The translations under genes were made by a program, and so were the position numbers. Below, one piece after another: positions 8,887 to 17,483 of a DNA stretch of 37,042 bases. Position 1 is the stretch's first letter, and each line of letters begins with the position of its first letter. The notes under the pieces were generated by a model. That model saw nothing but the letters and a program-made list of their open reading frames with translations, had not been told where the DNA came from and made no database searches. The stretch is from an uncultured Paracoccaceae bacterium (GTDB taxonomy: Bacteria > Pseudomonadota > Alphaproteobacteria > Rhodobacterales > Rhodobacteraceae): positions 1-37,042 of the forward strand of contig CAJJBH010000071.1 of NCBI GenBank assembly GCA_905182355.1. The letters are read 5' to 3'.

Positions 8887-9381
8887 ATGAGCAGCCGTTT
8901 AGATCTTTTTATCAACCGCATGGTGTCACAGCGGGCCTGCCTGAATTACGCCGCTGACCTTACAAAGGACATGGTAGGCCCCGTTTTCGAATTGGGTTTA
9001 GGAAATGGACGTACCTACCATCACATGCGGGAAATTATGCCAGATCGTAATATCTACGTCTTTGAACGTGCCGTTGGATCACACCCCGATAGCACGCCAC
9101 CAGAAGATATGGTTTTGCTGGGTGACGTGTATGATACTTTGCCAGACGCGTTGGCGCGGTTTGGCGCAACCGCTAGTTTGATCCATGCGGATTTAGGGGG
9201 CCATAATGCGGCGAAGAACGATGAATTCGCGCGCAACATCTCCCCGGTGATCGAGCCAATTTTGGCCGTTGGTGGCTTGATGGTTACAAGTGATAGAATG
9301 TATTTTGAAGGATTAATCGAGATCGAACTACCAGCCGATGCTGTGACAGGCCGATGCTTTATCTATAAACGTAAAGAATAG
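8887..9381 (+). CDS. Small class I SAM-dependent methyltransferase (Methyltransf_17 type)
   Basis: 164 residues. The glycine-rich SAM motif I is seen as VFELGLGNGRTYHHM (about 33-47), an acidic residue ends the next strand (NIYVFERAVG), and LIHADLGGHN provides a motif IV-like stretch. Length and motif order fit the small proteobacterial family Methyltransf_17, whose substrate is not known to me. The start is well supported by AAGGGAG about 8 bases upstream. It is a single-gene unit between a divergent ABC operon and the acyl-CoA operon, so context gives no substrate clue. No membrane segment or signal peptide is apparent. Confidence 0.75.
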   Translation: MSSRLDLFINRMVSQRACLNYAADLTKDMVGPVFELGLGNGRTYHHMREIMPDRNIYVFERAVGSHPDSTPPEDMVLLGDVYDTLPDALARFGATASLIHADLGGHNAAKNDEFARNISPVIEPILAVGGLMVTSDRMYFEGLIEIELPADAVTGRCFIYKRKE

Positions 9382-9387
9382 GTTGGA

Positions 9388-9405
9388 GCGGCGTTGTGAC
9401 GCTGC
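9388..9405 (+). terminator. Possible hairpin after the methyltransferase gene
   Basis: GCGGCGT (9388-9394) can pair with ACGCTGC (9399-9405) around a TGTG loop, with one G-U pair. It starts 7 bases after the stop codon. No T-run follows, so it may be a weak or factor-assisted terminator. Confidence 0.35.
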
Positions 9406-9554
9406 GGCGCAAAGTTGACCCGTTGCGAGGTTCCCCTTGCCGTGTTGTGCTCTTGATGGCTAGGCTGATGTTGTTCAATAGTGGAACACAATTTCGCCTA
9501 CCGAAACCTTGTGTTGACGCTTTGACAGAAAATTTCTGATCGGGAGCTTCCTTC

Positions 9555-11642
9555 GTGTCTGACAAGATTGCATATGCACGCAACGGTGATATCGCCGTTC
9601 TGACCATCCAAAATCCACCTGTGAATGCGCTTGGTCACGCCGTGCGCCAGGGTTTGATGGAGCGAATGGATCAAGCCGAGGCCGACAACGGTGTGCGTGC
9701 AGTGTTGATCGTTGGCGATGGACGAGCCTTTATTGCTGGCGCAGACATCACCGAATTTGGTAAGCCGCCAATGTCGCCATCTTTGCCCGATGTTGTTGAC
9801 CGTATTGAAGCCTCCCCATTGTTGGTTGTTGCCTCGATGCACGGCGTGTCGCTGGGTGGTGGCCTAGAGGTCGCATTAGGATGCCACTACCGTATTGCGG
9901 TGCCATCGGCGCGTATTGGTTTGCCCGAAGTCCACCTTGGTTTGATCCCGGGCGCAGGCGGGACCCAACGCTTGCCACGTGTAACGGGTGTTGAAGTAGC
10001 ATTGGATATAATGACAACGGGCCGTCAAGTAGGCGCCAAAGAAGCCGCCGCTATGGGCGTTATTGATGTGGTGCAAGACGGCGATGCTTTGGAGAACGGA
10101 TTAGCATACGCTGAAAAGTTGTTGACCGGGGGTGCCAAGCGCCGTCCGGTCAGTGAAATGCCAGCCCCAACAGCGATTGATTGGGATGCGGCCTATGACG
10201 CGACCCTTGCACGGGGGCGAGGACAGATTTCACCGGCGCAAAGTGTGCGTGCGGTTCAAGCCAGTGTTGAGAAACCTTTTAACGAGGGGCTACTGGTTGA
10301 GCGTCAGATATTTATGGATCTGCTGAAATCCGATCAAAGCAAAGGTATGATCCATTCGTTCTTTTCCGAACGCGCCGTTGGAAACCTGCCTGAACTAAAA
10401 GGCATCACACCGCGCAGTATCGACCACATTGGTGTGATCGGTGGCGGGACAATGGGCGCTGGGATTGCGACGGCTGCATTGTTGTCGGGGCTTCGTGTCA
10501 CAATGCTTGAAATGACTGCAGATGCTGGCGAGGCGGCGTATGGTCGGATCGCAGGCAATCTGGCAGGCGCTTTGAAACGTGGGAAAATCACGGCTGAACA
10601 GCACGAGACAATCCTTTCGCAGGCTTTGAACGTCATCACGGATTACGCGGGTTTGTCTGATGCCGATATGGTCATCGAAGCTGTGTTCGAAGAAATGTCA
10701 GTCAAAAAAAGGGTATTCATCAAGTTGGATGCTGTTTGTCAGCAGGGCGCAATCCTTGCGACAAACACGTCATATCTGGATGTGAACGAGATCGCTTCGG
10801 TCACGTCCCGCCCGCAGGATGTGATTGGGTTACACTTCTTCTCGCCTGCGCATGTGATGAAACTGCTTGAGGTTGTTGTCGCCGACAAAACGGCAATTGA
10901 TGTTGTTGCAACGGGCTTTGAGCTTGGCAAACGTTTGAAAAAGGTCAGCGTTCGCGCTGGTGTCTGTGATGGCTTTATAGGCAACCGCATCCTTGCGACT
11001 TACCGCGCGGCAGCGGATCAAATGGTGATGGAAGGGGCCTCGCCCTACGACATCGACAAGGCGCTTGAAAAATTCGGTTTTGCGATGGGTCCATATGCTG
11101 TGGCTGACCTTGCTGGTCTTGATATCGGGTGGGCGGTGCGCAAACGCAAACGGGCCGAGGCTGGGATTGAAGGTGTTAGCACATACGCAGATAAAATCTG
11201 TGAAGCTGGTAACTTTGGCCAGAAAACTGGCAAAGGATATTATGACTATGCCGCAGGTGCCAAGGCGCGTGTGCCAAATCCGGAGGTCATGGATTTGATT
11301 GAAGCGGAACGGGCGGAATTCGGCAGTGTATCGCACGATTTTACTGAAACCCAAATCGTGCGCCGCTATATGGCTGCGATGGTAAATGAGGCTGCAAAAG
11401 TTGTTGGCGAAGGTATCGCGCGCCGTCCTCTAGATGTTGATATGACGCTGCTCTTTGGCTACGGTTTCCCGCGGTATCACGGTGGTCCGCTGAAGTGGGC
11501 TGACATTGTCGGACTGCCCGATTTGCTGTCCGACATCGAAGGCTACGCCAAACAAGACGTGGCGTTCTGGGCACCAGCGCCCTTGCTAAAAGAACTGGTT
11601 GCCTCAGGTAAAACATTTGATGAATTGAACAAAGCGGGCTGA
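9555..11642 (+). CDS. Bifunctional enoyl-CoA hydratase / 3-hydroxyacyl-CoA dehydrogenase (FadJ/PimF-like)
   Basis: 695 residues, GTG start with GGGAG about 7 bases upstream. The N-terminal crotonase domain has the oxyanion-hole segment AFIAGADI (58-65) and both hydratase glutamates, E105 in GGGLEVAL and E125 in GLPEVHLGL. The NAD-binding domain starts at about 293 with GVIGGGTMG, and the [15 protein letters not shown] segment carries the dehydrogenase histidine. The C-terminal 3HCDH domain completes a normal FadJ/FadB alpha-type length. It hydrates trans-2-enoyl-CoA and oxidises the 3-hydroxyacyl-CoA in beta-oxidation. As the first gene of an operon with two acyl-CoA dehydrogenases and an acyl-CoA ligase, it resembles pimF of Rhodopseudomonas palustris dicarboxylate degradation. 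No thiolase gene accompanies it. Confidence 0.93.
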   Translation: MSDKIAYARNGDIAVLTIQNPPVNALGHAVRQGLMERMDQAEADNGVRAVLIVGDGRAFIAGADITEFGKPPMSPSLPDVVDRIEASPLLVVASMHGVSLGGGLEVALGCHYRIAVPSARIGLPEVHLGLIPGAGGTQRLPRVTGVEVALDIMTTGRQVGAKEAAAMGVIDVVQDGDALENGLAYAEKLLTGGAKRRPVSEMPAPTAIDWDAAYDATLARGRGQISPAQSVRAVQASVEKPFNEGLLVERQIFMDLLKSDQSKGMIHSFFSERAVGNLPELKGITPRSIDHIGVIGGGTMGAGIATAALLSGLRVTMLEMTADAGEAAYGRIAGNLAGALKRGKITAEQHETILSQALNVITDYAGLSDADMVIEAVFEEMSVKKRVFIKLDAVCQQGAILATNTSYLDVNEIASVTSRPQDVIGLHFFSPAHVMKLLEVVVADKTAIDVVATGFELGKRLKKVSVRAGVCDGFIGNRILATYRAAADQMVMEGASPYDIDKALEKFGFAMGPYAVADLAGLDIGWAVRKRKRAEAGIEGVSTYADKICEAGNFGQKTGKGYYDYAAGAKARVPNPEVMDLIEAERAEFGSVSHDFTETQIVRRYMAAMVNEAAKVVGEGIARRPLDVDMTLLFGYGFPRYHGGPLKWADIVGLPDLLSDIEGYAKQDVAFWAPAPLLKELVASGKTFDELNKAG

Positions 11643-11668
11643 ACAGCCCCCACGGGAAGGAACCTAAA

Positions 11669-12862
11669 ATGGACCTAAGTTATTCCGACGAAGATCTGAC
11701 GTTTCGCGACGAAGTCCGCGCCTTTTTGGACGAGAAGCTGACCAAAGAATTGTCTGACAAAATTCGCCTTGGCGGCGATTTGACGAAAGCAGACATGGAA
11801 GGTTGGCACGCAACCTTGAACGCCCAAGGTTGGTTGGCGCCTAATTGGCCCAAGAAATTTGGTGGCGCAGAATGGGGCGCTGTTCAACGCCACATTTTCG
11901 ACGACGAATGCGCCCGCGCCCATGCGCCGCGCACTGTACCTTTTGGCTTGTCCATGTTGGCACCAGTATTGCAAAAATTTGGCAGTCAGGAACAAAACGA
12001 CCACTGGTTGCCCCGCATTTTATCAGGTGAAGACTGGTGGTGTCAGGGATATTCCGAACCGGGCGCTGGATCTGATCTTGCATCATTGAAAACCAAAGCG
12101 GTGCGTGAGGGTGGCCACTATATCGTCAACGGCCAAAAGACGTGGACGACCCTTGGTCAACACGCCAACATGATCTTTTGTCTTGTGCGCACGGACAGCA
12201 CAGTCAAACAACAGGAAGGCATTTCGTTCCTTCTGATCGACATGGATACGCCGGGCATCGAAGTGCGCCCGATCATCCTGCTTGATGGCTCTCCCGAGGT
12301 GAACGAGGTTTGGTTTACAGACGTTAAAGTTCCTGTTGAAAACCTTGTTGGTGAAGAAAACAAGGGATGGACCTATGCCAAGTACCTGCTGACCCACGAG
12401 CGCACGAATATCGCCGGTGTTGGGTTTTCCACGGCTGGACTGGCGACGATCAAACGGATTGCAAAGGCTGAAATGTCAGGTGGCAAGCCACTAATGCAGA
12501 ACCCCTATTTAGCCGCCCGTGTTGCACAGGTCGAGATTGATTTGATGGCGATGAGCACAACCAATCTGCGGATCGTGTCTCAAGCCGCCGCCGGTGGAGC
12601 GCCCGGGGTTGAAGCGTCGATGCTGAAGGTCAAAGGTACGATCATTCGTCAGGAAATCAACGATTTGGCCCGCCGCGCTGTTGGCCCATATGCCATGCCA
12701 TTTGCGTCTGAAGCCGTTGAGGGCAGCAATGAACCGCTGCCTGATCCACACGAGGCTGGACCAGTTGCGGCGCAATACTTTAACAATCGTAAATTGTCGA
12801 TTTTCGGCGGATCAAACGAAATCCAGCGCGGCATCATCGCCAAAGTAAAGATGGGGGGCTGA
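11669..12862 (+). CDS. Acyl-CoA dehydrogenase, PimC-like large subunit
   Basis: 397 residues, ATG preceded by GGGAAGGAA. Acyl-CoA dehydrogenase features include CQGYSEPGAGSDLASL (125-140) and NGQKTWTT (154-161). The usual C-terminal catalytic glutamate position reads FGGSNEIQR (379-387) and has glycine instead. A glutamate is present at the alternative site used by isovaleryl-CoA dehydrogenase, in LLTHERTNIAG (E244). The FAD-contacting R-x-QFG motif after that helix is missing (GGKPLMQNPYLAARV instead), and the later HGG(Y/I) motif is degenerate. The next gene keeps exactly these missing parts, which suggests a mixed complex. Length matches PimC (about 396). The likely reaction is alpha,beta-desaturation of an acyl- or dicarboxyl-CoA. 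Confidence 0.9.
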   Translation: MDLSYSDEDLTFRDEVRAFLDEKLTKELSDKIRLGGDLTKADMEGWHATLNAQGWLAPNWPKKFGGAEWGAVQRHIFDDECARAHAPRTVPFGLSMLAPVLQKFGSQEQNDHWLPRILSGEDWWCQGYSEPGAGSDLASLKTKAVREGGHYIVNGQKTWTTLGQHANMIFCLVRTDSTVKQQEGISFLLIDMDTPGIEVRPIILLDGSPEVNEVWFTDVKVPVENLVGEENKGWTYAKYLLTHERTNIAGVGFSTAGLATIKRIAKAEMSGGKPLMQNPYLAARVAQVEIDLMAMSTTNLRIVSQAAAGGAPGVEASMLKVKGTIIRQEINDLARRAVGPYAMPFASEAVEGSNEPLPDPHEAGPVAAQYFNNRKLSIFGGSNEIQRGIIAKVKMGG

Positions 12863-12865
12863 TCC

Positions 12866-13969
12866 ATGAATTTTGACCTAACAGAAGAACGCCAAATGCT
12901 GCAGGACACGCTACGTCGCTTCCTGAAAGACCGTTACACAACCGAAAAGCGGAACGAGATCTTGAATTCGGACAGTGGCATGTCCGCTGACATTTGGAAC
13001 ACGTTGGCTGAACTTGGCGTCATCGGGGCGCTGTTCACCGAAGACCAAGGTGGCTTTGGCGGCGCAGGCTTTGACATCGCTGTGGTGTTTGAGGAATTGG
13101 GCCGTGCTGGAGTTGTAGAACCCTTCCTTGATGGTGCCCTTTTGTGTGGCCGCATTTTGGCCGACGCGGGTGACATGGACCGTGTTGAACAGATCATCGG
13201 TGGCGAGGTGCAGATGGCATTGGCCCACGGTGAACCGACAAGTCGTTATGACCTAAATCAGGTCGAGACAACGGCCAAAGATGGCGTGTTGAACGGTCGC
13301 AAAGCGGTTGTGATGAACGCAGAAGCTGCGGATGTTTTGATTGTATCAGCCCGCACAAGTGGCGGTGTCGCCGACATCGAAGGGATTTCCCTTTATGCTG
13401 TCGATAAGGGTGCCAAAGGTCTCACGATCCAAGGTTATCCGTTGCTTGCAGGTGGACGCGCGGCTGAGGTCACATTGGATGATGTCACCGGAACGTTGAT
13501 CGGCGAAGAAGACAAAGGATATGCGCTGCTTAAAGACGCGTATGCCATCGCCACAGTGGCACAATGTGCGGAAACACTGGGCGCGATGACAAAGGCGACA
13601 GAACTGACGCAAGAGTATCTTGTCACCCGCAAGCAATTTGGCCGCCCCATCGCAACATTCCAAGCTTTGGCGCACCGTATGTCAGATTTGCTGATCGAGA
13701 TGGAACAGGCCCGTTCTGCCGTGATCCGCGCCGCTGGTTACTTTGAAGGTGACACGCGTATCCGTGACATTAATGTTCACGCCGCAAAAAATCTGATGGG
13801 TAGGGCGGGGCGTTTGGTGTCTGAGGAATCGATCCAGATGCACGGTGGCATCGCGATGACCCAAGAATACGAGCTGGCCCACATCGCCAAACGTATCACG
13901 ATGGCAGATCACCGCTTTGGTGATACTGATTACCACTTGGAGCAGTTTATTGCCCTCACACAATCCTGA
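12866..13969 (+). CDS. Acyl-CoA dehydrogenase, PimD-like small subunit
   Basis: 367 residues, starting 3 bases after the preceding stop. It keeps the FAD motif TRKQFGRPIATFQALAHRM (254-272) and MHGGIAMTQEYELAH (325-339). It lacks a catalytic glutamate at both known sites: the C-terminal one reads ADHRFGDTDYH (347-357), and the helix position reads KDAYAIATVAQ. The central SEPGAGSD-type motif is also absent (HGEPTSRYDLNQVE). It is therefore unlikely to be active alone; with the upstream subunit it could form a heteromer like ChsE1-ChsE2 of Mycobacterium tuberculosis, where the subunits contribute different active-site parts. This pairing is an inference from residues and adjacency. Confidence 0.9.
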   Translation: MNFDLTEERQMLQDTLRRFLKDRYTTEKRNEILNSDSGMSADIWNTLAELGVIGALFTEDQGGFGGAGFDIAVVFEELGRAGVVEPFLDGALLCGRILADAGDMDRVEQIIGGEVQMALAHGEPTSRYDLNQVETTAKDGVLNGRKAVVMNAEAADVLIVSARTSGGVADIEGISLYAVDKGAKGLTIQGYPLLAGGRAAEVTLDDVTGTLIGEEDKGYALLKDAYAIATVAQCAETLGAMTKATELTQEYLVTRKQFGRPIATFQALAHRMSDLLIEMEQARSAVIRAAGYFEGDTRIRDINVHAAKNLMGRAGRLVSEESIQMHGGIAMTQEYELAHIAKRITMADHRFGDTDYHLEQFIALTQS

Positions 13970-14393
13970 AAATGAACCAGATGAGGCCGGATTGATCCGT
14001 GACGAAACTGGTACACAAAGCCTGATCGGATACGTTGTGGATATCAATGCTGGGGATGGAAGTGGCCGCTGTTGGCTGGATATCGGTCCCCAGCACACCA
14101 ATCGGCACAAGGCATTGCATGGTGGTATTGTGACTTGTCTGCTGGATAACGCATCTGGCACGACGGGATCTTTGACGGTTGACGAAACGGGTAAGGCCCC
14201 GTTTTTAACCATTTCGATGAACACACACTACGTGGCACCAGCTTATAAAGGGCGCGTAACTGCGACTGGTCGTATTACAGGCGGTGGTCGATCGATCTTG
14301 TTCATCGACGCAGAACTGTTGGATGAAGACGGACGTACAATTGCAACTTCGTCTGGTGTTTTTAAACGGGTGCCGCAAGAGAGACTGAAATGA
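13950..14393 (+). CDS. PaaI-like hotdog-fold thioesterase
   Basis: 147 residues from a TTG at 13950, which has GGAG 7 bases upstream and gives the N-terminus MPSHNPENEP. A longer frame from 13917 would add eleven residues and overlap the upstream gene further. The core motif HKALHGGIVTCLLDNASG (53-70) is the PaaI/DUF4442-like hotdog signature, with the HGG turn (57-59) and a candidate catalytic D66. Such enzymes hydrolyse acyl- or aryl-CoA esters, often as a rescue step freeing CoA from stalled intermediates. The gene overlaps the dehydrogenase by 20 bases and shares ATGA with the next gene, so it is part of the operon. Confidence 0.82.
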   Translation: MPSHNPENEPDEAGLIRDETGTQSLIGYVVDINAGDGSGRCWLDIGPQHTNRHKALHGGIVTCLLDNASGTTGSLTVDETGKAPFLTISMNTHYVAPAYKGRVTATGRITGGGRSILFIDAELLDEDGRTIATSSGVFKRVPQERLK

Positions 14394-15163
14394 CTGCATA
14401 TATAGAGGACGCCAAGGATCGCCTGATAGTCTGGAATGGCAACGCGGATAAGCGTGGGGCGATTGAACCAGCGTTTTACCAGTCCATTATGGATGCGGTT
14501 GAAGGGGCTAAAGAACGGCGTGTTCGATCTGTTATCATTACGTCTCAAGGGGGCTTTTTCTGTGCTGGCGGTGACCTGAATGCACTGCGCGAACGGCGCA
14601 GTTTGCCTGAAGTTGAGCGACAGGGGAAAATTGAACTGTTGCATGATGTGATCCGCGCGATCCGCAGCTGTCCAGTGCCAGTGATTGCGGCCGTCAAAGG
14701 CGGTGCGGCAGGGGCGGGGGCGTCGATTGCTTTGGCGTGTGATTTTATTGTGATGGAAGCAGGGGCCAAGTTTACAGCTGCTTATGTCAAAGCTGGATTG
14801 GTGCCAGACGGCGGGCTGACTGCATCATTGGCGCGTATGATCCCGCGTCCGTTGGCGATGGAAATGTGCGTGCTTGCCCGACCTGTCACGGCGGAACGCA
14901 TGCAGGCCTTGGGCGCTGTGAACGCGGTGGTTGACGTAGATCAAGTAATGGCAGAAGCGCATGTTTTTGCCGATGCTGTTGCGGCAGGTCCACGTGAGGC
15001 ACAAGCCCGTATACGGATGATGGTGGCGGCGGGTTACGAACAAACGGAAGTAGCCCAGTTGGATTTGGAACGTGACGCGATGGCGCATGCAGCGGGTGGC
15101 GATGAAGCCGCTGAAGGTATTGCAGCTTTCCTTGAAAAACGAAAACCGGAGTATGGCACATGA
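14390..15163 (+). CDS. Enoyl-CoA hydratase/isomerase family protein, PaaG-like
   Basis: 257 residues of the crotonase fold, with the oxyanion-hole segment GGFFCAGGDLNAL (54-66) and GGAAGAGASIALACDF (104-119). The first hydratase glutamate is replaced (GAGAS where GGGxE is usual), and the second region reads AYVKAGLVPDGG (131-142), without glutamate but with D140. This matches the PaaG/PaaB isomerase pattern, where an aspartate in a GLVPD segment is the catalytic base. It is therefore more likely a double-bond isomerase than a hydratase; the FadJ-like protein supplies the hydratase. It is coupled by four-base overlaps to both neighbours. Confidence 0.85.
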   Translation: MTAYIEDAKDRLIVWNGNADKRGAIEPAFYQSIMDAVEGAKERRVRSVIITSQGGFFCAGGDLNALRERRSLPEVERQGKIELLHDVIRAIRSCPVPVIAAVKGGAAGAGASIALACDFIVMEAGAKFTAAYVKAGLVPDGGLTASLARMIPRPLAMEMCVLARPVTAERMQALGAVNAVVDVDQVMAEAHVFADAVAAGPREAQARIRMMVAAGYEQTEVAQLDLERDAMAHAAGGDEAAEGIAAFLEKRKPEYGT

Positions 15164-16653
15164 CCCTAGGCGTACAAGATTACCTAGCCAACCAAGTGGC
15201 CACGCGGGCTGATGTTTTGGCGATCACGGATAGCACAGGCGTGGCGTTGACATATCGCGGTTTGGACGTAGCCAGTGATGAAGTTATCGCGTTGTTGAAA
15301 AACGCTGGGGTCCAGTCAGCAGATCGTGTTTTGCTATTGTCTGAAAATTGCGCTGCGGCTGTTGCGGTCCTGTTTGCCTGTTGGAAAATGGGTGTTAGGG
15401 CGGTTCCTGTGAATGCGCGCCAAACAGAAACGGAGGTGGCGCGCGTTATGCAGCATGCCAAGCCCGCAGCGATGTTTATGACCACCAGTGTTTCGGGTGA
15501 TGCCCAAAAGCACGCGAACCGATATGATGCGGTTGAAGTGTCTGGCAGTTTTGGAACCTTGCACATGGCGACGCCGCTTGGCAGCGCCCCTGACGATGAA
15601 GGTGACGTTGCTGTTTTGCTTTATACGACAGGAACGACAGGTGATCCCAAAGGTGTAATGCTAACCCACGGCAACGTGCGGTTTGGCGGCATGACGTCAG
15701 CCAATTTACGGCAGATGGTGCATGAAGATGTGGTTTATGGCGTTTTGCCAACAACGCATGTTTTTGGACTGTGTTCCGTTGTGGTGGCTGCGATTTACGC
15801 AGGCGCGCCCGTTCGGTTGGCCCCGCGTTTTGATGTGGCCAAGTTATACGAGGAACTGCGCGATGGGGTGACGCTGTTCTCGGCTGTGCCGCAGATGCAT
15901 GCGTTGCTTATGCAGTTCACGAAGGAACAGGGGCTTACTGCGTTAGGGTCTAAGACATTGCGTTATGTTTCATCCGGCGCGGCCCCTCTTGACCCCACGT
16001 GGAAACGCGAGGCAGAGGCGTTTTATGGTGTAGCTATCCAAAATGGGTACGGAATGACCGAAACCACAGCAGGTATTTCTGCTACCAGCACCAAGCTTGG
16101 CGATCCTGACACATCAGTTGGACCTGCCTTGCCGGGTGTTGAGATGCGGATTGATGATGGTGTTGACGGTGGGGGTGCGGGCATGGGCGAGGTGATCACA
16201 CGTGGTCCCCATGTTATGAAAGGTTATTACAAGAACCCCGAGGAAACGGCAAAGGTTCTGGATGCCGACGGGTGGATGCGCACTGGTGATTTGGGTCGAA
16301 TTGACGAGAGTGGTTTGTTGCACATCCTCGGCCGTTCAAAAGAGCTGATCATCCACGGAGGCTTTAACGTCTATCCGCCTGAGGTTGAGGCGGCGTTGAA
16401 TGACCATCCACGTGTCGTTCAGGCCGCTGTTGTTGGGCGGCAAAAGGATGGGGATGAAGAAGTCTTGGCCTTTGTTCAGGTGGCTGACATGAACGATGTG
16501 ACTGCAGAGGAATTGCGCAGCTTTGTTGCCGAACGTTTGGCAGGATACAAACGCCCCAAGCAGATCATTTTAGTTAAAGCGTTGCCTGCGGCCCCAACGG
16601 GCAAAATATTGAAGCACAAGCTGCTTGCGACGTTTGCTGATTTGGTGAAATGA
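15160..16653 (+). CDS. Acyl-CoA ligase (AMP-forming)
   Basis: 497 residues of the ANL adenylating superfamily. The phosphate-binding loop LLYTTGTTGDPKG lies at about 153-165. Then come NGYGMTET, TGDLGRIDESG, the hinge LGRSKELIIHGGFNVYP, and the C-terminal PTGKILKHK, in which K482 is the likely adenylation lysine. It makes acyl-CoA from a free acid with ATP and CoA. As the last gene of the operon it would activate the substrate that the dehydrogenase pair then desaturates, the role of PimA. A medium-chain, dicarboxylic or alicyclic acid is possible; chain length cannot be read from the sequence. The start codon overlaps the previous stop (ATGA). Confidence 0.9.
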   Translation: MTLGVQDYLANQVATRADVLAITDSTGVALTYRGLDVASDEVIALLKNAGVQSADRVLLLSENCAAAVAVLFACWKMGVRAVPVNARQTETEVARVMQHAKPAAMFMTTSVSGDAQKHANRYDAVEVSGSFGTLHMATPLGSAPDDEGDVAVLLYTTGTTGDPKGVMLTHGNVRFGGMTSANLRQMVHEDVVYGVLPTTHVFGLCSVVVAAIYAGAPVRLAPRFDVAKLYEELRDGVTLFSAVPQMHALLMQFTKEQGLTALGSKTLRYVSSGAAPLDPTWKREAEAFYGVAIQNGYGMTETTAGISATSTKLGDPDTSVGPALPGVEMRIDDGVDGGGAGMGEVITRGPHVMKGYYKNPEETAKVLDADGWMRTGDLGRIDESGLLHILGRSKELIIHGGFNVYPPEVEAALNDHPRVVQAAVVGRQKDGDEEVLAFVQVADMNDVTAEELRSFVAERLAGYKRPKQIILVKALPAAPTGKILKHKLLATFADLVK

Positions 16654-16661
16654 AGGCATAT

Positions 16662-16678
16662 GGCGGGTAAACCCCGCC
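16662..16678. terminator. Short hairpin between convergent acyl-CoA ligase and rpe genes
   Basis: GGCGGG (16662-16667) and CCCGCC (16673-16678) form a perfect 6-bp stem with a 5-base loop, midway between stop codons at 16653 and 16687. There is no T-run, so its strength as a terminator is uncertain. Confidence 0.5.
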
Positions 16679-16686
16679 CTATGAAC

Positions 16687-17379
16687 TTAGACTGCAACCG
16701 ATACGGCTGCAGTGCGAATGTTGCGAATATTCTCGCCGTATGGCGTAGAATTGCTAACAGAACCGCCCCGAAAGACAGCTGAACCTGCAACCAGAACATC
16801 AGCGCCAGCATTAGCGACCAGCGGTGCAGTTGTTGGGTCAACTCCACCGTCGATTTCAATGTGAATTGGACGATCCCCAATCATCGCTCGAATTTGACGG
16901 ACTTTTTCGATTTGGGAATGAATGAATTTTTGACCGCCGAATCCGGGATTCACCGTCATAACGCAAACCAAATCGACCATGTCTAAAAGATATTCGATGG
17001 ACGATGCGGGTGTGGCCGGGTTCAGCGCGATCCCTGCTTTTGCCCCATTGCCACGGATAGCCTGCATCGTCCGGTGAATGTGTGGTGTTGCCTCGACATG
17101 GGCGGTGATCACGTCTGCCCCAGAAGCCGCGAAAGCTTCGATATAGCTGTCAACGGGTGAGATCATCAGGTGGACGTCCATGATACCTTTAATATGCGGA
17201 CGGATCGCGGCGCAGGTTGCGGGACCGAAGGTGATGTTTGGCACGAAGTGGCCGTCCATGACGTCAACATGGACCCAATCGGCCCCTTGTGCTTCGATCG
17301 CTTCGCATTCGGCGCCAAAATTGGCGAAGTCGGCAGATAGGATTGATGGCGCGATTTTGATGGAGCGGTTGAAGGTCAT
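16687..17379 (-). CDS. rpe: Ribulose-phosphate 3-epimerase
   Basis: 230 residues. It interconverts ribulose 5-phosphate and xylulose 5-phosphate in the cytoplasm. The TIM-barrel signature starts IKIAPSILSADFANFG, the metal site VHVDVMDGHFVPN includes H37 and D39, then DVHLM with H70, VNPGFGGQKF and IEIDGGV follow. The longer open frame to 17511 is not used: the ATG at 17379 has GAGG 6 bases upstream and matches the family N-terminus. It lies near xylB, whose product is xylulose 5-phosphate, which fits a pentose-phosphate role. It is followed on the same strand by no other gene. Confidence 0.95.
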   Translation of the reverse strand: MTFNRSIKIAPSILSADFANFGAECEAIEAQGADWVHVDVMDGHFVPNITFGPATCAAIRPHIKGIMDVHLMISPVDSYIEAFAASGADVITAHVEATPHIHRTMQAIRGNGAKAGIALNPATPASSIEYLLDMVDLVCVMTVNPGFGGQKFIHSQIEKVRQIRAMIGDRPIHIEIDGGVDPTTAPLVANAGADVLVAGSAVFRGGSVSNSTPYGENIRNIRTAAVSVAV

Positions 17380-17444
17380 GGCAAGCCTCGTGGTTGGGTT
17401 GGGTGCGCTATAGCGGGTGCGTGGTGGCGTGGCAAACTGTGGAT

Positions 17445-17479
17445 GCCTTCGGCGAGAGTATTTTGAGTCAAAAGAAACG
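17445..17479 (+). repeat. Possible Rhodobacteraceae intergenic repeat (CTTCGGCGAGAGTATTTT type)
   Basis: The 104-base gap between rpe and the epimerase gene contains CCTTCGGCGAGAGTATTTTG followed by an A-rich stretch. Short sequences of this pattern are, from memory, very common next to genes in Rhodobacteraceae genomes. Only one copy was noticed in this window, so the repeat call rests on recollection. Confidence 0.35.
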
Positions 17480-17483
17480 TTGA

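Noticed and set aside
10830..11354. Minus-strand open frame of 174 codons inside the FadJ-like gene
   Set aside because: Composition resembles a reverse-frame shadow of conserved 3-hydroxyacyl-CoA dehydrogenase sequence; no domain seen.
11669..13969. One of the acyl-CoA dehydrogenases being a decaying pseudogene because of missing catalytic residues
   Set aside because: Both frames are intact, overlap or abut operon neighbours, and the losses are complementary rather than random.
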